Assembly (NCBI GenBank): GCA_030770535.1
Contig: JASVEC010000012.1
Span: 434,001 to 498,000, forward strand
Direction: 5' to 3'
From: Batkoa obscura
Lineage: Eukaryota; Entomophthoromycota; Entomophthoromycetes; Entomophthorales; Batkoaceae
DNA length: 64,000 nucleotides
Under the pieces are notes generated by a model. That model was not told the origin of the DNA. It saw nothing but the letters and a program-made list of their open reading frames with translations, and made no database searches. The translations under genes were made by a program, and so were the position numbers. Positions 42,402-52,110 of the stretch are shown here, one piece after another (position 1 is the first letter of the stretch; each line of letters opens with the position of its first letter).

Positions 42402-44051
42402 CCTATATTATTTATTAAGTTCCAACATGTTCTTTTTATAGTTTTCATTTTATCTATTGAATCGTTGATCATGATGCGGCTTAATAAGTCAGCTGTAAAT
42501 TTATTCAAAACGATAATTTCCTTTTTTGTAAGCATCATTCTTTCTTACCTGTTCAGTTAGTTTATTTTTATTACAAAGGCTTTAAACAAAAAACTATTTA
42601 TAAAAAAATAAAATATTTTAATGTTTGTAATATAACATAATATTTGCCATTATGTAGTTAAGTGATTGTTAATTAAAATATTAACCCTCTTTTGAAATAT
42701 TAAAAAATGAAATTTGAATCGTTCTTTTGATTTAAATAACAACTTAATCATTTTGTTTTAAAATTCTGTGATTTGAAGTATGATTATACAATAAATCTTT
42801 AATTTTAAATAAGTAATAGAATTTTAAAAGAATCATTAAAAACTTTTATAAAATCAATAGTTTATTTAATATACGTTTTATATGTTAAGATGGATTGCAA
42901 TTTATAGACAAGCTATCATATGAAGCTATTAAATAGTTTTAAATAATATTAGATAGAAATCAATAAGTATCTAAACGCTAAGTTAAAGCTTTAAAAGTTG
43001 AATAAAATTAAAGGTCTGAATAAATAAAATGGGTAATATAACAATTTAATCAATATATTAAACATCCAAAAACAAGGGAATATTTTTTAGAGCATATGGG
43101 AGTGTGTTTTTTGGCTTCATCACTTTTTCCATCTTTTAAGCACTATTTGAACGGAAAAATTGGTAGTAAAATTCTTAAACACAAAAATACATCCCAATAT
43201 TGTATGAAGATAGTGAATTTCTAATTTCAAATAATAATAATCAATGTCGATACCATATCTACTATTTTCGAAAAAATATTACTATTAACTGGTATATTAT
43301 CTTGCTTAACATAGCCTTTATTTACAAGTATAGTAGTAACAACTCTATACAAAATATTTATAAATACAAATGTTGTAAGCACATAAAATGGATACAAATT
43401 ATAGCTAAAAATAACAGTAAAATAGTTTTACCAAATAAATAGTAGTCTAACTGGTAAATGAAATGATTAAAAATAAATTTGAAGCCATTATTCAAATAAA
43501 TTTTAAAAACTCAATTGTAGTTAAATTTTGATACTTATTTTAATTTAGTTCAATTGTGGATGATGCTAGTATAATAAAACATTCCGTCCATACATTTATT
43601 TCTGTAAACCTTCTGTATGTAAATCTAGCTTTTTACATCCAAATTTTATGTTGTAAAGAATACTTGTCCGTTTTTTTACACAACGATCCTGGATGAGCAT
43701 TTGCAAAATTAAAGTAAAAGAATATTGTAGTATGCACTTAAAAAATAGAATACTATAATAAAAGACAAAATTTTAAGAAATACTAAATATAAATTATTTT
43801 TATTTATTTTTTAAATCCTTTTGAATACCAAATATTCAATTTTAAATAAATAACATTTTATATAAACAATAACAAATCCTAGAAATGTATTTTTTCTTTT
43901 CTTTTACACTATAATATTTAATACAAATATTTTATTAGTATTATAAATTTAACAATATAAATATTAGATAAAAGCTGTTAAAAAACTTGAAAACAAACCA
44001 AAATATAAGCTTCTTAATCATTTTTAGTATATACTGACACTTCACTACATA
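42402..44051. other. Intergenic, 1.65 kb, with one miniature element
   Basis: GGT promoter side, then AT-rich DNA with the family A copy at 43097-43197. The frame just after that copy (43200-43442) has no coding features. Ends at the transposon's TA target. Confidence 0.5.
43097..43197 (-). mobile_element. Miniature TIR element (family A), copy 13
   Basis: Reverse copy, 101 bp: TGGGAGTGTGTTTTTTGG, CTTCATCACTTTTTCC, core GCACTATTTGAACGG, closing ATACATCCCA. Confidence 0.9.
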
Positions 44052-44233
44052 TGGGGGTGTCCGAATTGGTTTCAGAATTTAACTAGAAATTAATCCAAAT
44101 TTTAAGTTTTTAAATTTGTAAGTCTTTAATGTATAATTAGCTAAATTTAAAAAGCTTAAAATTAAATATAAAAATTTAACTTAAAGACTTATTTTATTTA
44201 TTTTATTTTATTTTATTTTTTTGATTATATGTT

Positions 44234-44592
44234 TGTGAAAGTTAGTACTCAGCAATTGGAGTTGAAAGCAGCTCTAGCTTAGTTAACTGGCCGTAAGTCA
44301 AAAGGCCTTAGTTTATGTAGCTAAGATAGACTTAAATCAATAGGAGTAATACGCAATAAGCTACGAGCTATGTAAAATAAATAGAATACAGGATATTACT
44401 ATAAAATCTACATAAGATATTATCAGAAAGATTTAGTGGCTTTATTAAAAGTAAAATATTAGGGAACAATTTAATTAAAAAGCCTTGAGCTATTATGTTG
44501 AGAATCTATTTTATACTCAACTAGTTTTGTAAACAAGTTAAGTGATTATTATGCGATAATCAATCACAGAGATGATGAAACGATATTTCACA
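44234..44592 (+). repeat. Solo LTR-like fossil nested in the transposon
   Basis: About 359 bp, from TGTGAAAG to TTTCACA, clearly related to but shorter and more diverged than the 442-bp copies at 2905 and 3420. Flanking ATGTT/GTGTT is a possible worn 5-bp target duplication. No internal genes; older than the head-to-head pair. Confidence 0.6.
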
Positions 44593-44683
44593 GTGTTTTG
44601 TATTTTTTATTAAATATTCAATAGCTATATAATATATAATTATATAGTTATTTGACTTTGTTTTTTGTTAAAATAAAAACAAA

Positions 44684-46387
44684 ATGCAAGCTTTTATAAC
44701 TAAACTTCGAAATGGAATTTCTAAAAACTTTAATACGGTAGGGAGAAGCACATTGTATAAACATTGTAATTCATTTACATCAATTTTAGCAACTATTCAC
44801 AATTGCCCAAAGTTTATGGAATTTTATAATAAAACAAAAAAAAGAAAAGAAATATTATTAAATTTTACTATTAATAATAACAAACTTAATCAAGCAATGT
44901 ATAAAATTAGTGTTTTAAGGGAAACAGGAAACAAAAACCAACAAGTAGCATTATTATCGACTATAGCTTCAGTATATTCTTTTGATGAATGTAAAAGTTT
45001 TGGATTTAATATAAGTAAAAATCAATATGATTATTCAAAAATAATTAATAATAATAAAATACCAACATTACGACCTACTATCAAAAATACAAAAAAAATT
45101 AAAGATGAGCAAATCGAGATTATTATACAATATTTACTTGATAATTCAACTATTTCATCAAGATTTAGTAAGAAAAATAATGATAAATATTCGTCAGAGA
45201 ATATATATATATTAAATAAAAGTAGAAGGATGATATACAGTAAGTATTTTAATGATTTAAAAGATAAAGCAGTAGCTAGGTCAACATTTTTCAAATATAT
45301 ACCAAATAATTTTAAAAATCCAGCAAGAAAAACAGATTTATGTAATATATGTGCCCAGTATACAGTTAGAAAAAAGTTATTTGAAAATAAAATAAATACA
45401 GCGACAGAAAATAAAGCAGAGATACAGGAATCTTTTAATAAAGAAAAAAGGTTATATAAATTACATGAATTTTGTGTTGATACTCAAAAAAACATACTTA
45501 ATGAAACTATTGAAAAATTAAATAATAGAAGTTGTATAATAATTTTAGACTTTAAACAAAATATGGAAATAGGAACGAGACCAGATCCAATAAACTTAGA
45601 TCATTATAACAAACAAGCTATATCAGTATTAGGGTTTGGCGTTTTGTATTTAAAAAACGATAAAACAATAGGCAAAGTTTATTTTGATTATTTATCTGAA
45701 ATATTAAATCATGATTCAGCATATGCAGGAGATTGTTTGATTGATTTAATATCTAAAGAGCCTTTGTTTAAAAAGTTTACAAAAATTAATATATGGGCAG
45801 ATACAGGATATCATTTTAAATCTCAAGAGTTTTTACATTATGTATTTGAAGAAAGTCATAAAATAAATAGTAGTTTAAATATTGATCTTAATTTTTTTGC
45901 TGAGCATCATGGAAAAAGTATAGTTGACGGGCATTTTGGAAATCTTTCACAGTGGAAAAATAGTCTTGAAGCATTAGGTAAAATAGAAGATATTGATCAA
46001 TTAATTTCAAAATTTGAGATTTTTGTTTGTGAAAATAATAGATTTAATAACTCAACTGTCAATAATGGGAAAACAAATATAATTTTTAAAAAGTATGAAA
46101 GAAACAAAGATACAAAAAAAATAATAAAAATAAAAGGTATTAAAAAGTATTTACATTTTATTAAACGTGGTAAAAAACTATACTGTTATCCAGTATCTGA
46201 TAGATCAAAAAAAAGCGATATAATTTCAATTAAAGTTATAGAGTCTATAGAGGATAGAAAAATTAAAAGGTCAACCCCAGCTTATCTTACAAAAATAACT
46301 GAGAATTTAAAAGTTTCAATATTTAGTAAGCAAGTAAGTAGCTTATTAGATGATAGAAATCAATTATTAAATGTTGATATTACTTAA
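44684..46387 (+). CDS. Putative transposase of the 2.87-kb TIR element
   Basis: Intronless, 567 residues, lysine- and asparagine-rich, no stop. The N-terminal half is helical and basic (DNA-binding-like). A CxxC pair lies at residues 220-223 (TDLCNICAQY). The central region reads like an RNase-H-fold nuclease: IIILDFKQNMEIG (D289), then INIWADTGYHFKSQEFLHYV (D373), then LNFFAEHHGKSIVDGHFGN (E407, D415). D289/D373/E407 or D289/D373/D415 are candidate catalytic triads; D373 to E407 is 34 positions. The C-terminal ~120 residues are basic with KKYLHFIKRGKKLYCYPVSD. I do not recognise the superfamily with confidence; assignment to a transposase rests on position within matched TIRs plus the D-D-E/D pattern. 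Start 44684 is the first ATG in frame, 92 bp after the nested LTR. Confidence 0.8.
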   Translation: MQAFITKLRNGISKNFNTVGRSTLYKHCNSFTSILATIHNCPKFMEFYNKTKKRKEILLNFTINNNKLNQAMYKISVLRETGNKNQQVALLSTIASVYSFDECKSFGFNISKNQYDYSKIINNNKIPTLRPTIKNTKKIKDEQIEIIIQYLLDNSTISSRFSKKNNDKYSSENIYILNKSRRMIYSKYFNDLKDKAVARSTFFKYIPNNFKNPARKTDLCNICAQYTVRKKLFENKINTATENKAEIQESFNKEKRLYKLHEFCVDTQKNILNETIEKLNNRSCIIILDFKQNMEIGTRPDPINLDHYNKQAISVLGFGVLYLKNDKTIGKVYFDYLSEILNHDSAYAGDCLIDLISKEPLFKKFTKINIWADTGYHFKSQEFLHYVFEESHKINSSLNIDLNFFAEHHGKSIVDGHFGNLSQWKNSLEALGKIEDIDQLISKFEIFVCENNRFNNSTVNNGKTNIIFKKYERNKDTKKIIKIKGIKKYLHFIKRGKKLYCYPVSDRSKKSDIISIKVIESIEDRKIKRSTPAYLTKITENLKVSIFSKQVSSLLDDRNQLLNVDIT

Positions 46388-46397
46388 ATTATTGATA

Positions 46398-46539
46398 GCT
46401 AAGTTAATAAATAGTCAAAGAGCAAGTAGTTGTAATAATAAGTAAAAACTATTAATACACTGCTTGTATTACATAGGGATGGTTAATTATAGTTTTGGGG
46501 CTAACCACTCCCTCCCATGCAGCTATTTATTAACTTAGC
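46398..46539. mobile_element. 142-bp inverted-repeat element nested in the transposon
   Basis: Perfect 17-bp terminal inverted repeats GCTAAGTTAATAAATAG / CTATTTATTAACTTAGC, with GATA immediately outside both ends as a possible 4-bp target duplication. The interior is less AT-rich than its surroundings (GGGATGGTTAA, GGGGCTAACCACTCCCTCCC). No coding capacity. It starts 11 bp after the transposase stop codon. Confidence 0.7.
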
Positions 46540-47139
46540 GATATATTAATAATGTAATTATAACATTAAAATAATTTATTCATTTGATAGCAAATCTGTA
46601 GTGTTGAATATAAAACAATTAATAATAAATATTTCTTAATAAAGCTATATAAAAGCATATATTTATTTACATATTACAACTTTGACTAATATCACTATAC
46701 AGGCTATATTAGTAAAATCTTTACTAATCCAGGAATTTATATTAAATTTAATAAAAATTCCGCTAATTGACAATATAAATTATAACAAAATAATTTAAAA
46801 CTGTGTCGGGTACTTTTGGCTTTTAATAAAGAATTTATTTTTATAGAATTTTAAGCAAAGTTTTTAAAATATAAATATTTAAAAATTGGATAAAAAAATG
46901 AAACCAATTCGGACACCCCCATATAGCAAATAATAAATTAAAAATTTGATTGTGGTTATACTGTTAAACAACAAATATATATAATATAATGTAATTCATA
47001 AATCAATAAAGTTTATTCCACAAAAAAATATAAACCTTCGTAATACCAACAAAAATTAAAATTAAAATTACAATGTTTAATTTGAATCAGATTCACCCAT
47101 AGAATCAACCTAGAACATGTATAAAACGACCCTAAACAT

Positions 47140-47961
47140 TTAATCAATAGAATGGTCATCTAAGCTAGAAGCGGTATCGCTTATAGGGGAAGAAAGGGTA
47201 GCTCCAGTGAGATCTTTAATAATAGGAAAAACGATTTCATTAGACAACCTATTTTGAGCCCACGAGGTAAGTTTTAATAGGGTAGGTAGTTTAGGTTCTT
47301 TATTTAAAGCTTGAGCAGCTAAGATAGCTCCATTAAGTTCTGAAGCCATCTTTAATCTTTGAGAATAATCTAATAATTCAATATGTGGGTTATTTTCCGT
47401 TTTAAAACATAATAAAGTCATGGCTCTTTCTAACTTTTTTAGTAAATGTTGATTTTCTTCTCCACGTGCTGCTAATTCATTTTGGGAAAATTCTAAAGCC
47501 TGTTTATCTTTTCGTTCTTTGATCATTTCAATAAATTTTTGTAATTGTAAATGAAAAAATAAATCTGGGTTGGTATCTAAGATCTTTATAATTTTTAGTA
47601 AGTGTATTAACTTTTTATATTCATAATTAAAAAAAGATTACCTCTGGATTAATATCGTTGGTCCTTTCAATAGCTTCATCAACGTTCCCAGCTTGAATAG
47701 CGTTTCTTATTCTCATACGTTCATCAATAGAGCCAAAATCGAGTTCTGACGCTATACTTGCTTCTTGAGAAAAGGATTCAGCTGCATCTCTGTATCCTTC
47801 GATTACTAAATAATCCATAATTAACCGGTTAAGATCGCTAACCTTTTAATATCATTTTTATTTATGATAAAAAATTATTCTTACCTCTTAGAAACATCCA
47901 CTTGATTAATCAATTGCTTCCATTCTTCTACGCTTATCTTCTTTTTTTCTAGTTCACCCAT
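47140..47961 (-). CDS. Gid8/TWA1 subunit of the GID/CTLH ubiquitin ligase
   Basis: Three exons, 47885-47961, 47642-47837 and 47140-47583, spliced in phase to 238 residues, the usual size for TWA1/Gid8 (human 228 aa). LisH: DLNRLIMDYLVIEGYRDAAE then SFSQEA. CTLH: DERMRIRNAIQAGNVDEAIE, then RTNDINPEILDTNPDLFFHL and QLQKFIEMIKERKDKQALEF. CRA: QNELAARGEENQHLLKKLER, AMTLLCFKTENNPHIELL, SELNGAIL. Gid8 is the scaffold that binds the RING subunits Gid2/RMND5 and Gid9/MAEA. Gid2 is encoded at 7993-9492 in this same window. It lies just 3' of the transposon; its stop is ~220 bp from the transposon end. Confidence 0.93.
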
Positions 47962-48817
47962 CACAGCTTATTTAATTTTTACTATTTGATTGATAAAAAA
48001 TGCTTTGTTGGCATCACTACTAAATTTCATTTTGTAACTTAGCAAATAGATTTTGGGTCAATCATTGATTGTTAACTTATCTTGATATTTTTAAATTCTT
48101 GAAAACTCATCTTAGTATTTTTACTTTTTGTAAAAATATGGTTGGTTTAAAGACTGCAAATTTCAACTAAAAGAAACTTTGATCTGATTCTGCAAAAGAA
48201 AAAATAGATAGTAAAGTTATTCAGTTTAAAAATTCATTTTCAATAATACCTTTTGTTTAAAAGAATCTAAAATGCCCCCCATATCACTTGATCGTAAAAA
48301 ATAAATGCAACTATTATTCTTAATTTTATATTTTATAGTATTAAACCAATATTTAAAAGCCTATAATATTATATAATAATAAAATAAAACAGGCTAAATA
48401 TCAAATTAATTCAACTTTCTCCATATATGCAATTATAACTTATAATTTATTAAAAATTATGCAAAGACCCTTGATAGTGGGGTTTATTTATAAAGATAAA
48501 TAAAATTCTGGAAAGGGGAAGAAAAGGATAAGAGAATTAGAAAAAGACTTTAATGCTTCAATAAAAGAATTAGCTGGGTTCCGGCTTCTAATATTTGAGA
48601 ATGGCACCACTATCGGAAAGGATGGTTTAAATCTGATAAAAAACAAATTGACTATAATTTATTTTGAAACTAAATTAAAGACAAAGTACATATATCAAAT
48701 ATGATAAATAACGCTAACAATAAACATTACAAGGGAATAAAAATTTTATTTTACAAAAGAATGACTTTTTTTTAAGTATAAACACTTTTAAGGTAAATCT
48801 CTAAATTTCTAAATTTT
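47962..48817. other. Intergenic, 0.86 kb
   Basis: Gid8 promoter and bZIP gene 3' flank. AT-rich with a C-run near 48275; nothing else recognised. Confidence 0.45.
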
Positions 48818-50590
48818 TTAGTGCCTTAAAAGATCTTTACCATTTACAATTTGGGGACTACCAATCACTTGCATATCGATACGAAGATAACGTTCATCGG
48901 TAGAATAAGAACCAGAATCTTCTCTCCATGGTGTAAGCACAGAAAACATAGTAGGTTTCTCACATAACATATCCTTGGATGATAAATCTTCTGAATTATT
49001 ACCTTGACGTGGAATAAATGAACGAATAGTAGATGCATAAAGGTAAGCTATCTTGGACTCTTGAGCAAATGGTATAAGATCTGTTATTTTATTTGGCTTT
49101 TGTTCCTGTTCCACATTATTGGCTTCAACAGGTGCTTGACATATCTCTTCCTTCTTTTTGTTTTGATAGTTACGGTTGACATAACTGAATAATTCTTGGG
49201 TATTGGTTTCTTTTTTCAATTGTTGTTGAACTGAAAATACATGATTAATGACCATATCACTAGCTCTGGTGCTTAATTCTGGATAATGGTATTGTGGGGT
49301 ACCATCTGGATGACGTACACTATAGCTTGGTTTCACTTGGGCTTTGGTAGCTAATTCACTAATAACACGTTCAGTTAAAATTGGCTCATTACTGGGTAAA
49401 GTTATACTGGAATTATAATGATTGCTCACCGTGGGGTAAGAGAATAGAACAAATGAAAAGAAAAATAACATAAAAATAACATTTACCGATTTTTGGGATG
49501 ATCCTTTTTCACTTTCAAAAATTTCCATGGCATGCGTACCAGTTTCACTACCAGCATGCATATCTTCTTGTTGATGTACTTGGATCGATTGTAAACTAGG
49601 TAAATTCGTATGTGTTGGGTTACCACCAAGTGAAAGTACCATAAGTTCTAATTCTTCGATGCGTGATTTTAAATGAGTATTTTCGACATTAAGACGATTG
49701 TTTTCATTTTCAAGTTGAATCACCTGTTCACGTTTACGTTTACGAGAGTTAAGTGCAGCAGCACGATTCTTTATTAAACGTTCCTGTCTCTTTGTCAAGG
49801 CCATTTGACGTGCATTATCTTCAGGTTGTTTAACCGGTACATAGGGGCTTTCAAGGGTGGCTTCTTGTGGTTCAAGCTTTACCATCCCATTTTTAGGTTG
49901 TGGTACTGGTACATAAATTTTAGATTCAACTGGTCCAGGTTTAGGAGCAATGATCACAGGCATTTTATTCAGAGTGGCATAAGCGTTGCGAATTGGATGG
50001 AAATCCGCCTTTGTTTTTTTCTTTTGTTTGCTTTTACCAGATTCAGCTTTTCTTGTATTTTTACTGGTCGATTTTGAGGATAGTGGTTCCGAATTATTTT
50101 GAGAAGAGGGGGAGTCATTGGAGCCATGAGATTGCTGGTTAGTAGAAAAATCTTTAGCACAATAAATTTGTTGGAACATAGGCATCATCATTGAGTTTTC
50201 TAGTATTGGATCCATTTTATTAATAGGATTTGTTTTACTAGAAAGTTCTGGAACCAAACCATTGCTAACTGGGAAGGAGTCCACGAGACCTAATTGACAA
50301 ACGCTGTTCCATTCTTCTAATGTTAAAGCAGAAGTAGGTAGAAGTGTTGGTGTTGTTAAAGAATTAGATATCCAAGAGGAAGGAGAAGTACTGTTATGGT
50401 TTAATTCAGGAGAATGAGAAGCTTGAATACCAAAATTTGTACTAAAGTCATTAACGTTATTCATATTTAATTGTGAAGAAAAGGTATTTGGAGAAGGAAT
50501 AGAGTTATTTTCAAAAGAATCTAAAAACATATCTTGATTGACAAAGGCTTCGAAGTTGTCTTCATCGGTATGGAAGCTAACTGGATTCAT
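48818..50590 (-). CDS. Membrane-anchored bZIP transcription factor (CREB3/ATF6-like layout)
   Basis: Single exon, 590 residues. Acidic, Ser/Asn-rich N-terminal activation-like region (~1-200). Basic region ~265-290 (RQERLIKNRAAALNSRKRKR, with the N-x2-A-A-x2-S-R signature) running into a leucine zipper (~290-318, VIQLENENNRLNVENTHLKS, then RIEELELMVLSLGG). A single hydrophobic helix at ~368-388 (VNVIFMLFFFSFVLFSYPTV) is followed by ~200 residues that would be lumenal. This is the plan of ER-tethered factors (ATF6, CREB3, plant bZIP28), released by site-1/site-2 proteolysis under ER or lipid stress. No textbook RxxL S1P site is seen next to the helix. Orthology to ATF6 is not claimed; the release mechanism is inference. 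An inverted CCAAT lies near 50930 in the promoter. Confidence 0.85.
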   Translation of the reverse strand: MNPVSFHTDEDNFEAFVNQDMFLDSFENNSIPSPNTFSSQLNMNNVNDFSTNFGIQASHSPELNHNSTSPSSWISNSLTTPTLLPTSALTLEEWNSVCQLGLVDSFPVSNGLVPELSSKTNPINKMDPILENSMMMPMFQQIYCAKDFSTNQQSHGSNDSPSSQNNSEPLSSKSTSKNTRKAESGKSKQKKKTKADFHPIRNAYATLNKMPVIIAPKPGPVESKIYVPVPQPKNGMVKLEPQEATLESPYVPVKQPEDNARQMALTKRQERLIKNRAAALNSRKRKREQVIQLENENNRLNVENTHLKSRIEELELMVLSLGGNPTHTNLPSLQSIQVHQQEDMHAGSETGTHAMEIFESEKGSSQKSVNVIFMLFFFSFVLFSYPTVSNHYNSSITLPSNEPILTERVISELATKAQVKPSYSVRHPDGTPQYHYPELSTRASDMVINHVFSVQQQLKKETNTQELFSYVNRNYQNKKKEEICQAPVEANNVEQEQKPNKITDLIPFAQESKIAYLYASTIRSFIPRQGNNSEDLSSKDMLCEKPTMFSVLTPWREDSGSYSTDERYLRIDMQVIGSPQIVNGKDLLRH

Positions 50591-51528
50591 ATTTAATGAA
50601 CTATTTTTTATATAATTAAAATTTTAAAATAAATTATTAGAAAGAAATTGAGATGATTCTACTCTGTTCATTTAAATAGCATTGTTCCTTCAAACTTAAG
50701 CATTTGACTATGTAATTCCAAATTTCCTGGGGAAATTCAAAATTTATAGAGTAACCTTAATTTCATTCAATTTATTACGCTATAAACTGAACATGAATGG
50801 CTTATTTGAACTATTGATGAAAATGATTGGTAACTAAAAAAATTACTCGATTACTAAATATATAAATCATGTGCCCACTGACCTTAAACGCAATTTAATA
50901 AAAAAGCAGAAATAGCAAAATATTGATAAATGATTGGCTAATCTCAATTACAAGATGTTTTGCAATTAATAAAGTGGTGAAAGATAACAATATTATTGTA
51001 CGTATTTATAACCATTGAGAATAGAAGTTAATTATAGAAAGAGTGGCATAGCAAATTGTTATTAATAAATTAGATCTGATTAATTGATGATTATTATGAC
51101 ATTGTTTTTAGATATGTTTATTAACATAAATATTATATAATACATCAAAATATCATTACTTTTTATGATTGTTATTAAATTAGGTTTAAAAATCAAATTT
51201 TAGTTTATTTGGTTTCAAAGCCACTCATCTTTAGCTGCATAATGGTTGAATTCCTTTCAAACCTTAAATCAAACTCTAAATGAGATTCCGTTTTATTTGT
51301 GCCATTTCTAGATTTAGAAAAGTTTCTAATATTTTATAAATGTTCAATTATAAAATTTCAAAGATTCAACACTAAATAGCCTAAAAAACCAAGAACATTG
51401 AAAAAAATGATATAAAAATAAGGATATTAGTTAAGAATTCAATAATATTTTTTATTAGTTCATTTTTGATTCGTGTGAGAAAAGTTATTCTTTTATAATA
51501 TGGAACTTTTATTGTCAGTTTATTTTAT

Positions 51529-51531
51529 TAA

Positions 51532-51570
<39 letters not shown>

Positions 51571-51590
51571 AAATAAAAAATAAATAAAAT
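51529..51590. repeat. (AAAT)n microsatellite
   Basis: About ten uninterrupted AAAT units followed by several imperfect ones. Confidence 0.95.
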
Positions 51591-52009
51591 AGAATATTTG
51601 TGTATAAACTTTTATTATTTATTTCATTCCAATCTTACTCTTTATGCTTACGTTTGAGTTTTGAACCCCTTTTTTAATCTTTTAAACAATAATTAAAATT
51701 ATGAATAGAAATTCAAGAAATTGCCAAGTGTTGAATAATATTCTAAAATCAATAATATTCAAAATCAAACTCCTAAAATTTGCTTCAACATTAAAGCATT
51801 CTACTTATAATTAAATTGAAACTATCATTTTTTATTATTAAATTAAAATTAGTCAATATTTTATTAAAATATAGATCATAATGGAATGTTACATGAATAG
51901 CGTAATTATTTTTGTATGTTAAATTTTAGACTGATAATATCATGAAATTATAGTAAATCAGTTGACATGTCAGTAGTATTTATGTTCATTTGAAATTCGC
52001 TTTTTTATA

Positions 52010-52110
52010 TGGGGATGTATTTTTTTGTTTAAGAATTTTACCAACAATCTTTCTGCTCAAATAGCGCTTAAAAAATGGAAAAAGTAATGAAACTAAAAAA
52101 AACATCCTCA
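52010..52110 (+). mobile_element. Miniature TIR element (family A), copy 14
   Basis: Well-preserved forward copy, 101 bp, TA-flanked: TGGGGATGTATTTTTTTG, TTTTACCAACAATCTTTCTG, core CTCAAATAGCGC, TAATGAAACT, closing ACATCCTCA. Confidence 0.92.

Larger units (their letters stand above)
44052..46921 (+). mobile_element. 2.87-kb TIR DNA transposon, apparently full-length
   Basis: Begins TGGGGGTGTCCGAATTGG and ends with the exact inverse; the terminal inverted repeat is about 24 bp (through GGTTTCA) and is flanked by TA on both sides, the likely target duplication. It contains one long uninterrupted gene (44684-46387), a solo-LTR-like insertion at 44234-44592 ahead of that gene, and a 142-bp inverted-repeat insertion at 46398-46539 after it. 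Subterminal sequences are AT-rich with an AAGTCTTTAA/TTAAAGACTT inverted pair at about 44122-44190. A TA target is shared by Tc1/mariner and some other superfamilies; superfamily is not assigned. Confidence 0.85.

Noticed and set aside
43200-43442. 80-codon frame following miniature copy 13
   Set aside because: No start context, domain or codon bias; composition is that of intergenic DNA.
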